Position numbers and translations under genes: made by a program. A stretch of DNA of 64,000 nucleotides. It comes from Lineus longissimus (lineage: Eukaryota; Nemertea; Pilidiophora; Heteronemertea; Lineidae). Below, in pieces: positions 33,161 to 43,787 of the stretch (position 1 is its first letter; each line of letters starts with the position of its first letter). A model generated the notes under the pieces. The model worked only from the letters and a program-made list of their open reading frames with translations, did no database searches and was not told the DNA's origin. Location of the stretch: positions 15,269,501-15,333,500 of the forward strand of contig NC_088308.1 in NCBI RefSeq assembly GCF_910592395.1, written 5' to 3'.

Positions 33161-33253
33161 CTCAATAGGGGGAAATCGCGGATAGGCTTCCCTGAAGTCC
33201 TCTAACCGAAGCTTGTTTTGTATTCTTCTACCATTTGCTGTGTCACTAAATGC
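33161..33253 (-). CDS. CLCN7: CLCN7-like Cl-/H+ exchanger, exon before CBS2
   Basis: A 93-bp exon, 31 codons, phase 0 at both ends. On the minus strand it follows a good acceptor (TTCTTTTGTTGCAG) and ends at a GTTAGT donor. It encodes KLRLEDFREAYPRFPPIE, which matches the LRLKDFRDAYPRFPPIQ-type segment specific to CLC-7 near the end of CBS1. It joins in phase with the exon at 8686-8769 to give the order known from the family. Human CLCN7 product: lysosomal and osteoclast ruffled-border 2Cl-/H+ antiporter. No earlier exon was recognised between 33,254 and 64,000, so the upstream intron may exceed 30 kb. Confidence 0.85.
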
Positions 33254-34719
33254 CTGCAACAAAAGAAGAAAATCACTAAGAATTAGCGACAAATTTATGC
33301 ACCAGTCAGTTGGGAGCTTAAAGGAATGGGCAGCTTTTTACTGCAGTATGTTTGATCTTCTTCTGGTTCATCAGTCAGCTATTTTTCTGAATAGGTTTGA
33401 TGCTTTTCCAATTTTGTTTCAGCTCTTAGAAAGCATAAAACACATTATTTGGCGTGATTGACGTTTCCCGCCACGTGAGTGCCTGCCGAGATCGGCGTTC
33501 ACGTCATCCCGCCATTATGACGTCATTACCATTATCGTCGCAGTTGCAGGGTAATCGAGAGCCAGCAGGTATGAATGGTATGGATTTTTGTCTCGGCACA
33601 ACACGTCACCATGTATCGATCTGCACAAACATTATCTCTGCTCGACCGGAGGCCTCAACAGGGGTCACTCGGAAACAAAATCGGAAAAGCGGGTTAATTC
33701 AGTCAGTTTTTGAATTTTTCCATTAATGTGTTATTAAATGATGGGGAACTGCAACTGAGGAATTGAAGTCGACAGCTTGGTAAAAATGCCCCTTATAATA
33801 CAAATGGTCCTTTAAACACCTGCTCTCAAGTGTCTAGGCAGGCTCTGCGTCGAATTAACGTGGAATGCTTATTGGCACAAAACTAATATTGTGAATCCTA
33901 AACATTACAAATTCTGCAAAAATTTGAATGTCCGTTGAGATGGCAACAAACTCTCAATCTAACAATCAGTCAGCAAAATGGGACAAATGGGAAAAAGCGC
34001 CAGTCATGCCCTTGCTGTATGTTTAGCTGATAGTAACCACAAACTGTTCTTGTGATAACGCACTGAAGTATCACATATCGCTATAACCTACTCATTACCA
34101 TAATGTGTTACCTTTTAGTCTGCACGTCATAACTAACCCAATTTGCATTAATGTTATATCATGGTAGAATTACACCAGTAATATCATTAATTTGGAACAA
34201 AGATTAAACTTGTCGACAGGCTTTGATCAAGCCTACTGCATATTGGCAAAAACGTTGTCACCCCTCAAAATATCTCTCAAAAGACAGCTGATGAGGAGTA
34301 TCAAAGAGTGCCTCGTTTTGAATTCTTTTTTTTACATAGTCAGGGCGTAGTTCATAGTAGGTCGACTGTGATGTGTGGCAGGGAACTGAGGGAACAGAAT
34401 GCAATTTCCTTCCAATTGTCATTACTGAGTAAGATTTGTCCCTAACTCTCATCTACCCACTAAATATGTTCACTTTATTACCACTATGTATGTCATGCTC
34501 AACTAGAGTTTAGCACCAAACGTAAGCCCGATACTAAGTAATTAACCTTATTTCCCAAACACTTCTAAGAAAACATTATACACATTTTCAGGAGTTTATT
34601 CCCTATATTCACACACAACTAATACCTTATTTCTGTTTTGAGATTCCTCACTAGATGCATGTTGGCCAGAGAGCTTTGCTCTACCCATGTGGTTGTACAC
34701 ATACCCTCTATAATGAGTG
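33254..34719. other. Intronic DNA with one unassigned minus-strand ORF
   Basis: A 64-codon minus-strand ORF at 34,258-34,452 has a protein-like second half (YYELRPDYVKKRIQNEALF..., ending FEG). I do not recognise it and see no splice or promoter signals that define it; it may be a transposon scrap. The rest is AT-rich without features. Confidence 0.35.
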
Positions 34720-35100
34720 CGATTACAAGTTGAAGGTTGTAACTATAGGTGAATCATACTAGTTGCGATAGTTCTTTGGACCCTCACAACCTAGTAGATG
34801 AATGGTCACAACCCAGTAGACAACCAGTAACTCCAGTCAGGACCTTTGAAACAAATCTGTTGAACTTCAGCCTGAGACAAACCAGTCCAGTAGATGCATG
34901 GCCACAACCTAGGGACAGCCAGTAAATGCAGTCTGGACCTTTATATCAATTCCATTGAAATGTTGGCTGTGAAAAACCAGTCCAGTCGATGCGTGGTCAC
35001 AAACTTGAGGCAAGCAGTAAAGGCAGTCTGGACCTTACATCAAATTCTCTGAAGTGCAGGTTCAGCCAAACCAGCACAGTAGATGCATGGTCACACCTGG
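34720..35100. repeat. Minisatellite, about 95-100 bp units, copy A
   Basis: About four diverged units with CAGTAGATGCATGGTCACAA, GACAACCAGTAAATGCAG, TCTGGACCTTTACATCAA and TGACAAACCAGTCCAG. A second array of the same unit, same strand, is at 37,960-38,400. Both arrays are introduced by GATTACAAGTTGAAGGTTGT, so they are two copies of one larger dispersed repeat. Confidence 0.8.
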
Positions 35101-35212
35101 TGATATTAATGAAGACTAGCAAAGGCTTTCATCAAAAACTCCATGTACATTTACACTAGGCCTTTCTGTACAAAATTGAAGTAAAAGCATTTGCTAGACT
35201 TACACTTCAACT
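35101..35212. mobile_element. Palindromic MITE, diverged second copy
   Basis: Starts TGATATTAATGAAGACTAGC and contains CTCCATGTACATTTACACTAGG and TAAAAGCATTTGCTAGAC. It is homologous in inverted orientation to 23,043-23,154. It directly abuts the minisatellite array before it. Confidence 0.7.
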
Positions 35213-35889
35213 GGTAAGTGTAAGCCCAAGATGGAAACACCCAAATCATAACATATCACTTGCCTCTTGCCACTTGCACGATTATTTGCTAGTTTATGAT
35301 TAATGTGTACTGGTAGACCACACAGCCCAGAATGAAATTCATACTTTTTGTAAAAAATATAATCTAGCATTGACTATCAACATTTTTTAGTACTAAATAC
35401 CATAATTAACTGATATTTGGGAATGACGACGTCATTCTAGCAATCACCATCAGATTTTAGCAATAATATCGGATCATGATTACCAAGTATGTTGCCAATG
35501 ACCTTTTGAGTCCCCTGGCGGGACAGCATCCCGCATAAGTTACCATTGCATTAGCCCACGGCGGGATGCAAATCCTGCCTACCATGCCTTGTATATTCGT
35601 TATCTTGACAACTGCTGCCGCCTTTTGTCTGAGAAATAAACCAATGTACTAGTGTGTCCTGTGGTCATCAATTCAATGATCCATCAATTTACATTTGAAA
35701 AACATTGCCGTATCCAGGGATAAAAAGTGACCGTCTGTTGCTAAAAAGGCCCCTTAGCAGGGGGCATGGTATACCCCCAGGACTGAAAAGGTAAAAATAG
35801 CATCGCAAAGCGAGCATAACCCCTCAGCCTAATAAGGTTGAAGGTGAGATAATGGTGAAGTTGGCTTAGTGGAGTGGCTAGTTTGCATA
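35213..35889. other. Non-coding, no gene
   Basis: A 9-bp inverted repeat GCATCCCGC / GCGGGATGC at about 35,527-35,570 could form a hairpin. Nothing else is supported. Confidence 0.4.
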
Positions 35890-36300
35890 TGGAAATTAAA
35901 ATTGTGGAAACCTATTTTGAGGATGTGAGCGTGGCGGCCATATTGAATTTTGGAGCGCGCTGATTTTCGAAAGGAACCTTCCCCTTTCAAAACTGCATTA
36001 GGCCTACACCCACTAAAAATTGATTCCATCCTCCAAGCCATTCTCCTCGAAATTGACGGAAACCGATTTCAAGCACGTTGCCCTGGTGACCATATTGAGA
36101 ATCAGAACGAGCCTGTTTTCTAAAGGAACCTTGCTCTAGTCACCCTCAACATACATACGAAAAATGAATTTAATCGGACGAACGGTTCTCCTCGAAATTG
36201 ACGGAAACCGATTTCAAGCACGCCGCCCTGTGTGAGCATATTGACAATCAGAACGAGCCGGTTTTCGAAAGGAACCTTCTCTAGTCATCCCCAACGCACA
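35890..36300. repeat. Tandem module, three units of about 146 bp
   Basis: Units centred on GAAATTGACGGAAACCGATTTCAAGCACG (36,049 and 36,195, plus a diverged first unit). Each has a CCATATTGA.AATCAGAACGAGC box and TTTTCGAAAGGAACCTT. Related to the array at 13,340-13,868 through the GATTTCAAG..GCC..GGTG.CCAT..TTG and GGAACCTT boxes. Confidence 0.7.
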
Positions 36301-36304
36301 TACA

Positions 36305-37643
36305 AAAAAAAATCATGATTTTAGCTAGCATAATTCCCGAGATATAGCCGAAAGTAGTTTTTCGCATGAAGCGCCCCCTGCGGCTAAGTGTAGGTCGAAA
36401 ACCATCAAAACTGCCAAAAGGCACAATGGTACCATAAGACCTTCAAACCACCCAGAGATGAAATGCCCAGCATTTATGGTTACAGATATATGTTCCGGAA
36501 ACCACTGATGGTCAATTTACGCTACTTGACCCCTGTGACCTTGAAAAGTAGGTCAAATTAAAAACCCGGGTATTATGTGATGTAGTCTCATGAGAACTGT
36601 CCTGAGTAAAAATATCATGATTCAAGCTAGCATATTTCATGAGATATAGCCAAAAGTAGTTTTTCGCATAAAGCGCCCCCTGGGGCCAAATGTAGGTCGA
36701 AAACCGTCAAAACTGCCAAAAGGCACAATGGTACCATAAGACCTTCAAACCACCCAGAGATGAAATGCCCAGCATTTATGGTTACGGATATATGCTTTGG
36801 AAACCACTGATGGTCAATTTACTTTACTTGACCCCTGTGACCTTGAAAAGTAGGTCAAATCAAAAACCTGGGTATTATGTGATGTAGTCTCATGAGTACT
36901 GTCCTCAGCAAAAATATCATGATTCTAGCTAGCATAATTCATGAGATATAGCCAAAAGTAGTTTTTTGCATGAAGCGCCCCCTGGGGCCAAGTGTAGGTC
37001 GAAAACCGTCAAAACTACCAAAAGGCACAATAGTACCATAAGACCTTTAAACCACCCAGAGATGAAATGCCCAGCATTTATGGTTACGGATATATGTTCC
37101 GGAAACCACTGATGGTCAATTTACGCTACTTGACCCCTGTGACCTTGAAAAGTAGGTCAAATCAAAAACCCGGGTATTATGTGATGTAGTCTCATAAGTA
37201 CTGTCCTGAGTAAAAATATCATGATTCAAGCTAGCAGAATTCATGAGATATAGCCAAAAGTAGTTTTTCGCATAAAGCGCCCCCTGGGGCCAAGTGTAGG
37301 TCGAAAACTGTCAAAACTGCCAAAAGGCACAATGGTACCATAAGACCTTCAAACCACCCAGAGATGAAATGCCCAGCATTTATGGTTACAGATATATGTT
37401 CCGGAAACCACTGATGGTCAATTTACGCTACTTGACCCCTGTGACCTTGAAAAGTAGGTCAAATCAAAAACCCGGGTATTATGTGATGTAGTCTCATGAG
37501 TACTGTCCGCAGTAAAAATATCATGATTCTAGCTAGCATAATTCATGAGATATAGCCAAAAGTAGTTTTTTGCATGAAGTGCCCCCTGGGGCCAAGTGTA
37601 GGTCGAAAAATGTCAAAACTACCAAAAGGCACAATGGTACCAT
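36305..37643. repeat. Tandem array, 302-bp period, about 4.4 copies
   Basis: The box GACCCCTGTGACCTTGAAAAG recurs at 36,528, 36,830, 37,132 and 37,434, exactly 302 bp apart. Units are highly similar (GCGCCCCCTGGGGCCAAGTGTAGG, CAAAACTGCCAAAAGGCACAATGGTACCATAAG, CAAACCACCCAGAGATGAAATGCCC). The unit shares the GTGACCTTGAAAAGTAGGTCAAATCAAAAACC box with the H family, so it is probably the tandem core of a related element. It ends in mid-unit at CACAATGGTACCATA. Confidence 0.9.
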
Positions 37644-37959
37644 ATACCTCATAACAATTTTGTACACTATATACACTCATAAAATAAAATGGTCCAGGGA
37701 CCAAGTGCTCACCTTGGGTAATGTTAATGCATGTAATTTGCAGTGGATATGAGAACAGTTTTGGTCATTTTTTGTCAATTTTGTGATCATAGAGGTAGTT
37801 GTGTGGTAGTGCAGCTTTCTTTCCTGGGGCAGTTTATATCAATACTCCGTCACAAAACTGAGCTTAAAACATTTTCCAAGACTGCCGCTGGTAAGATCAA
37901 AAGAAAAAGAGGAGCTCTGTTTGGTCCATCTGATTGCACATATAACTTCATGTTATCAG
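37644..37959. other. Non-coding; possible start of another modular repeat
   Basis: AAATGGTCCAGGGACCAAGTGCTCACC at about 37,687-37,713 resembles the H-family 5' end (GGCCAGGGGCCATTGTGCTCACC) but differs in the stem sequence. It may mark a sister family. No gene. Confidence 0.45.
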
Positions 37960-38400
37960 TGTGATTACAAGTTGAAGGTTGTTACAGAGAGTAAATCTTA
38001 CAAGTTGCCATGGATCCTTAACAGTCGCAACCCTGTAGACAACCAATTACTACAGTCTGGACCTTTCCATCAAATCCATTCAGCTTGAGACAAACCAGTC
38101 CATTAGATGTATGGTCACACCCTAGGACAACTAGTTAATGCAGTCTGGACCTTTGCATCAATTCCTTGGAAGTGCAGGATGTGAAAAACCAGTCAAGACG
38201 ATGCATGGTCACAACCTTGGAGCAAACAGTTAAGACAGTATGGGCCTTTACATCAAATCCTTTGAAGAACAGTATGAGACACACCTGCCCAGTAGATGCT
38301 TGTTCACAACCAGAAACAGCCTGGACCTTTACATTAATTTCTTTGAAGTGTAGGTTGGTTGTGACAAACTAATCCAGTGAACAAGGTCCAGCCTAGGCAA
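37960..38400. repeat. Minisatellite, about 95-100 bp units, copy B
   Basis: Four to five units of the same consensus as 34,720-35,100. Starts GATTACAAGTTGAAGGTTGT like copy A. Confidence 0.8.
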
Positions 38401-39999
38401 AACAACCATTCAGTAATTGCAGTCAGCTTCACATCAGGGACAACCAACCAGTTGCAAAGTGCAAGGCGAGGACCAAGTGCAGGGCTTTAGATAACTTTTT
38501 TGGTCAGGAAGTTAAGTACTTCCTTAACATTATTGATGCACCATTTTGGGAGTTTGGGGTTTTAACTGGCATTGCAAAGATCCAAAGTTCTCTTGCATCT
38601 CAAACCACAGAGTAAGTGTAGAGCTTGTCCTATTTCGCCACCTCGTCGTCTTAGTTGATAATGGCTGTTCCAGGCTTCATTATTCATGCTCCATTTCAAC
38701 AGCTGGACAGCCGACGGGAACCCCTGAATTCCGAAAAAAAGCCCCTAAACAATGGAGCCAAAGCACGACAGATTGGTACTCGAGTTCCTCGTTGGTGGCA
38801 CTGCCGTGCATAATTCGTAATTAGATATTCTCAATACCAGTAACCTTGAGATTCAGTAACCAATCACAGCTCTCACTCTGGGCACGTGCCACTAGGATGA
38901 CTTCACTGGCCGCCAAATATGGTCAGCTACTATCGTAGTAAAACATTTTCATTCATAAAGCTGTACATGCAACATCGTTCATTGGCCAGCCGCATGATTA
39001 AAGCCGAGGACAGACTACCGTCTATTGCTCACCAAGATCAAAAACAGATGTAGGGTCACCTGGCAAGTCACTCTTCCTGGCCTCAACAACTGTGCGTTCA
39101 CACCAATGTCAGGCACAGACAGTTTTAGCTACCTGTACCTGTCTGTGACGTCACTGGAGGAAAATTTTTTGGAGGGAACCATCTTCAAAGTACGGGTTTA
39201 CATGTCAAAAACATATAATCGGAACTCCACCTTAAAATGTAGACTCAAATAGCTAAAAAAGCTAGTGCCTAGTATCATGAATTTATTCTTTCTTGGTGTA
39301 AAGGGCTTGAAAGAGTTAAAAACAAAACCTCTTGTTTACATTTTCCTTGCTCGAAACAGTTGGTGAACCATTCGCAAACGACAATTCTACCTGAAGTAGC
39401 CTCCCTGTGGTGGCAATCTTGGCGAAAATATAGAACTCCCCACCAACTCACCAAGACTGGGTGAGAGTATATATAATTTCATTGACCAAGTGAATTGCCG
39501 GACCGTTCACATATGACAAGACATCTGCAGTCAATTAAATTAATCACCATTGGCCAATTTTTCTTGGGTGTCTGTCCTCCCCTTTACAGGACTTGGGCAT
39601 GGTAGAGTAGCGCCAGTGGGGGATTTTGGAACTAATTGTGAAAGACTGACTATCAAGTGCCATCCGTGCTGAGGAGTGTGAGGCGGGCGGGCGGTGAAAG
39701 TTTTAAGTTTGACGCCAAACACATTGGGACTCGGGATTTTTGGACGTCAGAATACACCTTCAGATATTAGAAAGCGTACGCTGAAATCAGATGTTCATTT
39801 AGGGGGTGTCACAATACGTTTTTGGCCCAGAAAAGCTGGCGTATTGCTCTTTTCCACGGGCGTATATACGCCCATACGCCCGATATCTAAAACCCTGCAA
39901 GGTGAAAACTTACCAGACACACTGATTTTTTTGTAAACCAACTGCCACATACTGTTTATTCATTTTTGCTTAGAAAGTGATGTCATCTGGCGGTAGCGG
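38401..39999. other. Non-coding, nothing recognised
   Basis: Several short ORFs, none with family-like motifs or splice signals. No repeat ends seen. Confidence 0.4.
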
Positions 40000-40468
40000 G
40001 AATTCAAATTTTTGGGGTAGAATAGAGAGTCCCTAGATACACATCCACGCTTGTTTAGAACCTTCTAGCTCAAATAGAAACGAAACGTGCCACATATCGG
40101 TGATTTAACAAACTTCGACCTCTGTTACCTTGAAAAGCAAGTCAAAGCAAAAACCCATAAATATATGATGTTTCCTTGCTTGGAGTACCTACAAAAAAAA
40201 TTCATGAAAATCCGTCCAAAATCACGGGGCCTATTGCAAGTTTTCTTTTTTTGCATTTCGCCCCCTGGTGGCTAAACCAAGAATATTTTCGGAACGAAAT
40301 TTGGTGTGAATCACCCAAGGGCCTAAGGGTACATATGTGTACAAAGTTTTAAGTCCAGACCTCAAGCGGTTACAAAACGTGCCGCGCTAACATACGGAGC
40401 CAATGGATGACGACGACAACGACGGCGATGACGGACGGCAGGTCGTCGCATAGGCTCACGAGGTGAGC
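40000..40468 (+). mobile_element. H4: 5'-truncated H-family repeat
   Basis: Family boxes GACCTCTGTTACCTTGAAAAG (40,117), GAGTACCTAC, CCCCCTGGTGGCTAAACC (about 40,261) and AAACGTGCC. A GAC-rich tract and the terminal hairpin GGCTCACGAGGTGAGC (about 40,453-40,468) follow. The 5' end with GGCCAGGGGCC is absent. Confidence 0.75.
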
Positions 40469-41202
40469 GATAACATAACGTCAACGACACATCAATGGTG
40501 CGACCTGTTCCTCAGACCCCATGTCTTTGTTGACATGAGATCACCAACCTGTCCAATCATGGATTAGGGTGAGAGGTCATGGGTCATAGAATGTAAACAT
40601 ACGTTTGCATGTTTTGTACCAGCTTCGTCCAATAGGTGTAGTTTTTGTTTACAAGTGGTGGACCACAACCAATTTGTGATACAATTGTCTCTGGTAAAAG
40701 GATGCTTTCATCTGGGCTTTGGAGAGTAGAGACAAAACAACAGACAGTAAATTGTCCACATATTTTAACAATTGTTATCAAAAATGAGGCAGTGTAAGCA
40801 ATGTGTAGATGTCAAGTTGTTGATACTGCATGCCCTCTTATGACGAAAGTTTGGAAAAAGCGTTAATTTTGATAAGGACATTTTTGACATGTCCTACAAG
40901 ATTCATGATGATGTAAAGCGTACAATAGCAACCAGGCTGAAATTTACATAGTTGATCCCAGATAAGCACTAAGCGCTAATTTCTCTGATATATATACAAT
41001 TTTAAAGACAGGCGGGTTTTTTTTGACTGATCAAGTAATGGATTCCGTATTTTCGTTTGATTGCAACATATTTCATCAATGTGCCCATTCTTAACTGCCA
41101 AGCAAAAAAAGATTCCGGGCGCAGTTTTCATGAATGAAAGTGACGTCAGCAGTTTAAACTGTAAATCTTATTCAATCATAATTAGTGTTGCCTTCTTTTC
41201 AA
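40469..41202. other. Non-coding, no gene
   Basis: Nothing is supported. A 65-codon minus-strand ORF at 40,584-40,781 lacks recognisable motifs. Confidence 0.4.
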
Positions 41203-41235
41203 TAAAAGGCCAGGGGCCATTCTGCTCACTGTATA
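41203..41235 (+). mobile_element. H3a: H-family repeat, 5' end (split by X1 and H3b)
   Basis: TAAAAGGCCAGGGGCCATTCTGCTCACTG is the family 5' end, cut at TATA by X1. It resumes at 43,751-43,787, is cut again by H3b, and resumes at 46,524 to about 47,300. Confidence 0.75.
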
Positions 41236-43750
41236 CAGTCAGTTGGCCGCCCCCCCCCCCCCCCCCCCCCCCCGTTCGCAGCGCTCAAAAAGCGTTTCTC
41301 TCTGCGTTGCGCTGCTATTGTCACCTATCGGTAAAAATTTGGTACTAACTCGCGCCATATTTGTGGCAGAGACTAAAACCTCTGTAGCATGCACGACTGT
41401 TCGGGGAGAGCGATTCATCAAAGATGGCGAAATTGTTAGTTATTAAAAGAAAAATTGGTGTTTATTTCATCAAATTCCAAACAAAATAAACCGAGTTTGA
41501 TCAATTTTTCGAAAGATGATATTTTCGCAATCTTCGCTGAACATACCTCACTCAAAGATATTTTCCCACTTTGCGACGATATTTGGTAAATTGATTTTTT
41601 GCGAAGTGGTTGACCAATCCTAAATGAATTCATATCTTTTAAAACATTTGAGCACCCGGTTTCCTAAATATTTCTTTTTTGGCACTTAATTTGGTGATTT
41701 TTCGAAGAAATCTCATTAATATTTATGACGTTTTGGATCACGTGATGTTAATCAAGCCGTTTTTCGCGGCAATTGCGTGCACGACGCGATATTGTAAAAA
41801 TATTTTAATGCACAGCGTGTCTCAAAAAAATTTTGGTTAAAAGTGAGAATGGCATGATGGTAGCCTGTTTGAGTTCTGTTGATGAATATGCTTAGTCTGA
41901 CTATAATTTCTACAACTTATGGCCAAATGACCGGATGATTTTGAGCCTTTTGATAAAGCTACTGGTAGAATAGTCATCAGACATGTCAGAGTGACAGTGA
42001 CTGAGTGAGTGTTATGTTATGTTATGAGACTGGAGGTATGTCATGTGTTCCACCATATCGTCATTGATATTGACCAGGAATACTATCGATTTGTGTGGAT
42101 GTGCTGAAACAGTAAAGCATGAGCCATGATGCTTCACTTTCGAACAGATCCAGGTGACTGAGATGTCTACTACTACTGTTGGGCAATCCGGCTGATTCTT
42201 AATTCAGAAATTTCTCTGTATATCCTCTGTGAAAATAAACTTTCTCATAATGATATATCTCTTGTTTGTTTGGTAATTTTAGTTGCCTATGTTTAGGCAC
42301 TTTTTTGGCAGATTTGCCTGTAAAAGGCTGCCATAGTTCAGGAAAAGAAATCAGATACACATTACAATGTGGATCTTCACAGTCCAAAACACCAGGGCCT
42401 ACTAAGTGACATGGCTCAATAATAGGCATTGTCTGGTAATTTTGGACGACCTTTGGATGGATAGTTTATTTTCCCTGACCCTGGCCTGGGTCTGAACGGG
42501 CTTCAAAGCCATCAATGATGCTTATAAAGCCGGGAATAGCCTCATCAGTACCCCCACAAGAGTTATTTTGTGCCAGACATCGCGCACAGAACTTACCATC
42601 ATCTCATTTTTAGAGTCGCTGTATCAGTAAAAGATAATACCAAAAAGCTGATAAAGTATGTAATTTGAGCAGCATGACCAATGCCAGTCTTAAAGGTGTA
42701 AACTTAACCTATTACAGGACATCTTCCTGCAAGATCGTGATTGGTTTAACTTGAAGTTTGTCATCAATTTGTCTGTTGTAAATGTACATCCATGCTGTTA
42801 TCATTCAGGAAAAATCTGCTTTATCTTTCAGCTAATACTTTCACTTCTCCAGTCAATCAGGTTTGATGAACATGTCAAGCTGTTGAATGGTGTAAACAAA
42901 TAACGTCACGAATGAAAATAAGTTTGATTCCTTCCACTTGAAAAGTTCAACAGCACCACTTGCAAGAATTTGAATTTGGCATTGTGTTTTACACCCTTCA
43001 ACAATTGACTGTCTGTTTGTTATTAGTGTTCTTGTTTCAATGTTAGTGTTTCACTGTTAAAGAGTTTCAAGATGCAGAAGAGAGGATTAGTTATCTTTAA
43101 TGTTAAGTTTCTTCTTTGCATCATTTTGTCATTAAATTTGGGCAATGGTGGTCTCATGAAAGGAGGGATGGGCTATTGGACAAGTTTTCATAATCAGTAT
43201 TTTAGAACACGTTTTGTAGCGATGGTGGCGATCCTAGTGTTCGGGCTCTTCGGCTCAACTTCGGGTGTGGTCGGAACCTAAATCCGGCTGCAACATTTTC
43301 TGACAAAAATCAGAGGCAATTTAAATGTATTTTCCAGCCGTGCGACGGAAATAATCATTTTTACTATCGCGTTATTCAGTCATAGATACATATAACAATA
43401 AATATCAGTCATTACCTCCAAGCACGCGTGATGTTTTTGATGAGTTACATGCATTTATTCAACAAAAACACGTGAAAAAATTGCAAATTTTCGGGCGACG
43501 ACCGCTGTTCAAACAGCAAATTTCAGGACTTTTTACACTTTTTTCTTAATGAAACTACTAATTGATGTTTCATCTAGAATAATATGTTCAGTTTACATGT
43601 CATTCAGAAAGATTTTGGTTAGTTTAGGATCGATTTCCAACTTCATATTTTTCACGCTTAAATTTATGCGATAATGAGCTCGTAATTATATGCAGTGACG
43701 TCAGAGCGCAGAGAGAATTACGCGGAAATGGGGGCGCGGCCAACTGACTG
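41236..43750 (+). mobile_element. X1: 2.5-kb TIR element, uninterrupted copy
   Basis: Inverted termini CAGTCAGTTGGCCGC...GCGGCCAACTGACTG are flanked by a 4-bp duplication TATA (41,232-41,235 and 43,751-43,754). The termini lead into C-rich/G-rich sequence (GCGCCCCC in X2); X1 has a run of 24 C at 41,250-41,273. There is no transposase-sized ORF, so it is non-autonomous. The interior includes a minus-strand ORF (42,199-42,429) shared with X2. A 4-bp TSD is compatible with several superfamilies; none is assigned. It supplies the empty-site sequence for Z and H2 in X2. Confidence 0.9.
42199..42429 (-). CDS. X-element ORF, 76 codons, unknown
   Basis: Reads MPIIEPCHLVGPG... through FPELWQPF, KHRQLKLPNKQEIYHYEKVYF to a stop. 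Composition is protein-like and the sequence is kept in X2 (58,146-58,340 region), but X2 has seven T's against six in the run near its start of the KSAKK block, shifting the frame. No family recognised. It could be a remnant exon of a transposase or a captured host exon. Low confidence that it is expressed. Confidence 0.3.
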   Translation of the reverse strand: MPIIEPCHLVGPGVLDCEDPHCNVYLISFPELWQPFTGKSAKKVPKHRQLKLPNKQEIYHYEKVYFHRGYTEKFLN

Positions 43751-43787
43751 TATAGATATTTTGTGGTAGGAATTCATCCAGGTTAAA

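Noticed and set aside
33454-33726. 90-codon plus-strand ORF next to the host exon
   Set aside because: No motif, low complexity of composition, antisense to the host gene and without splice signals.
41236-41446. Pro-rich ORFs around the poly-C tract
   Set aside because: Direct translation of the 24-C run; absent from X2.
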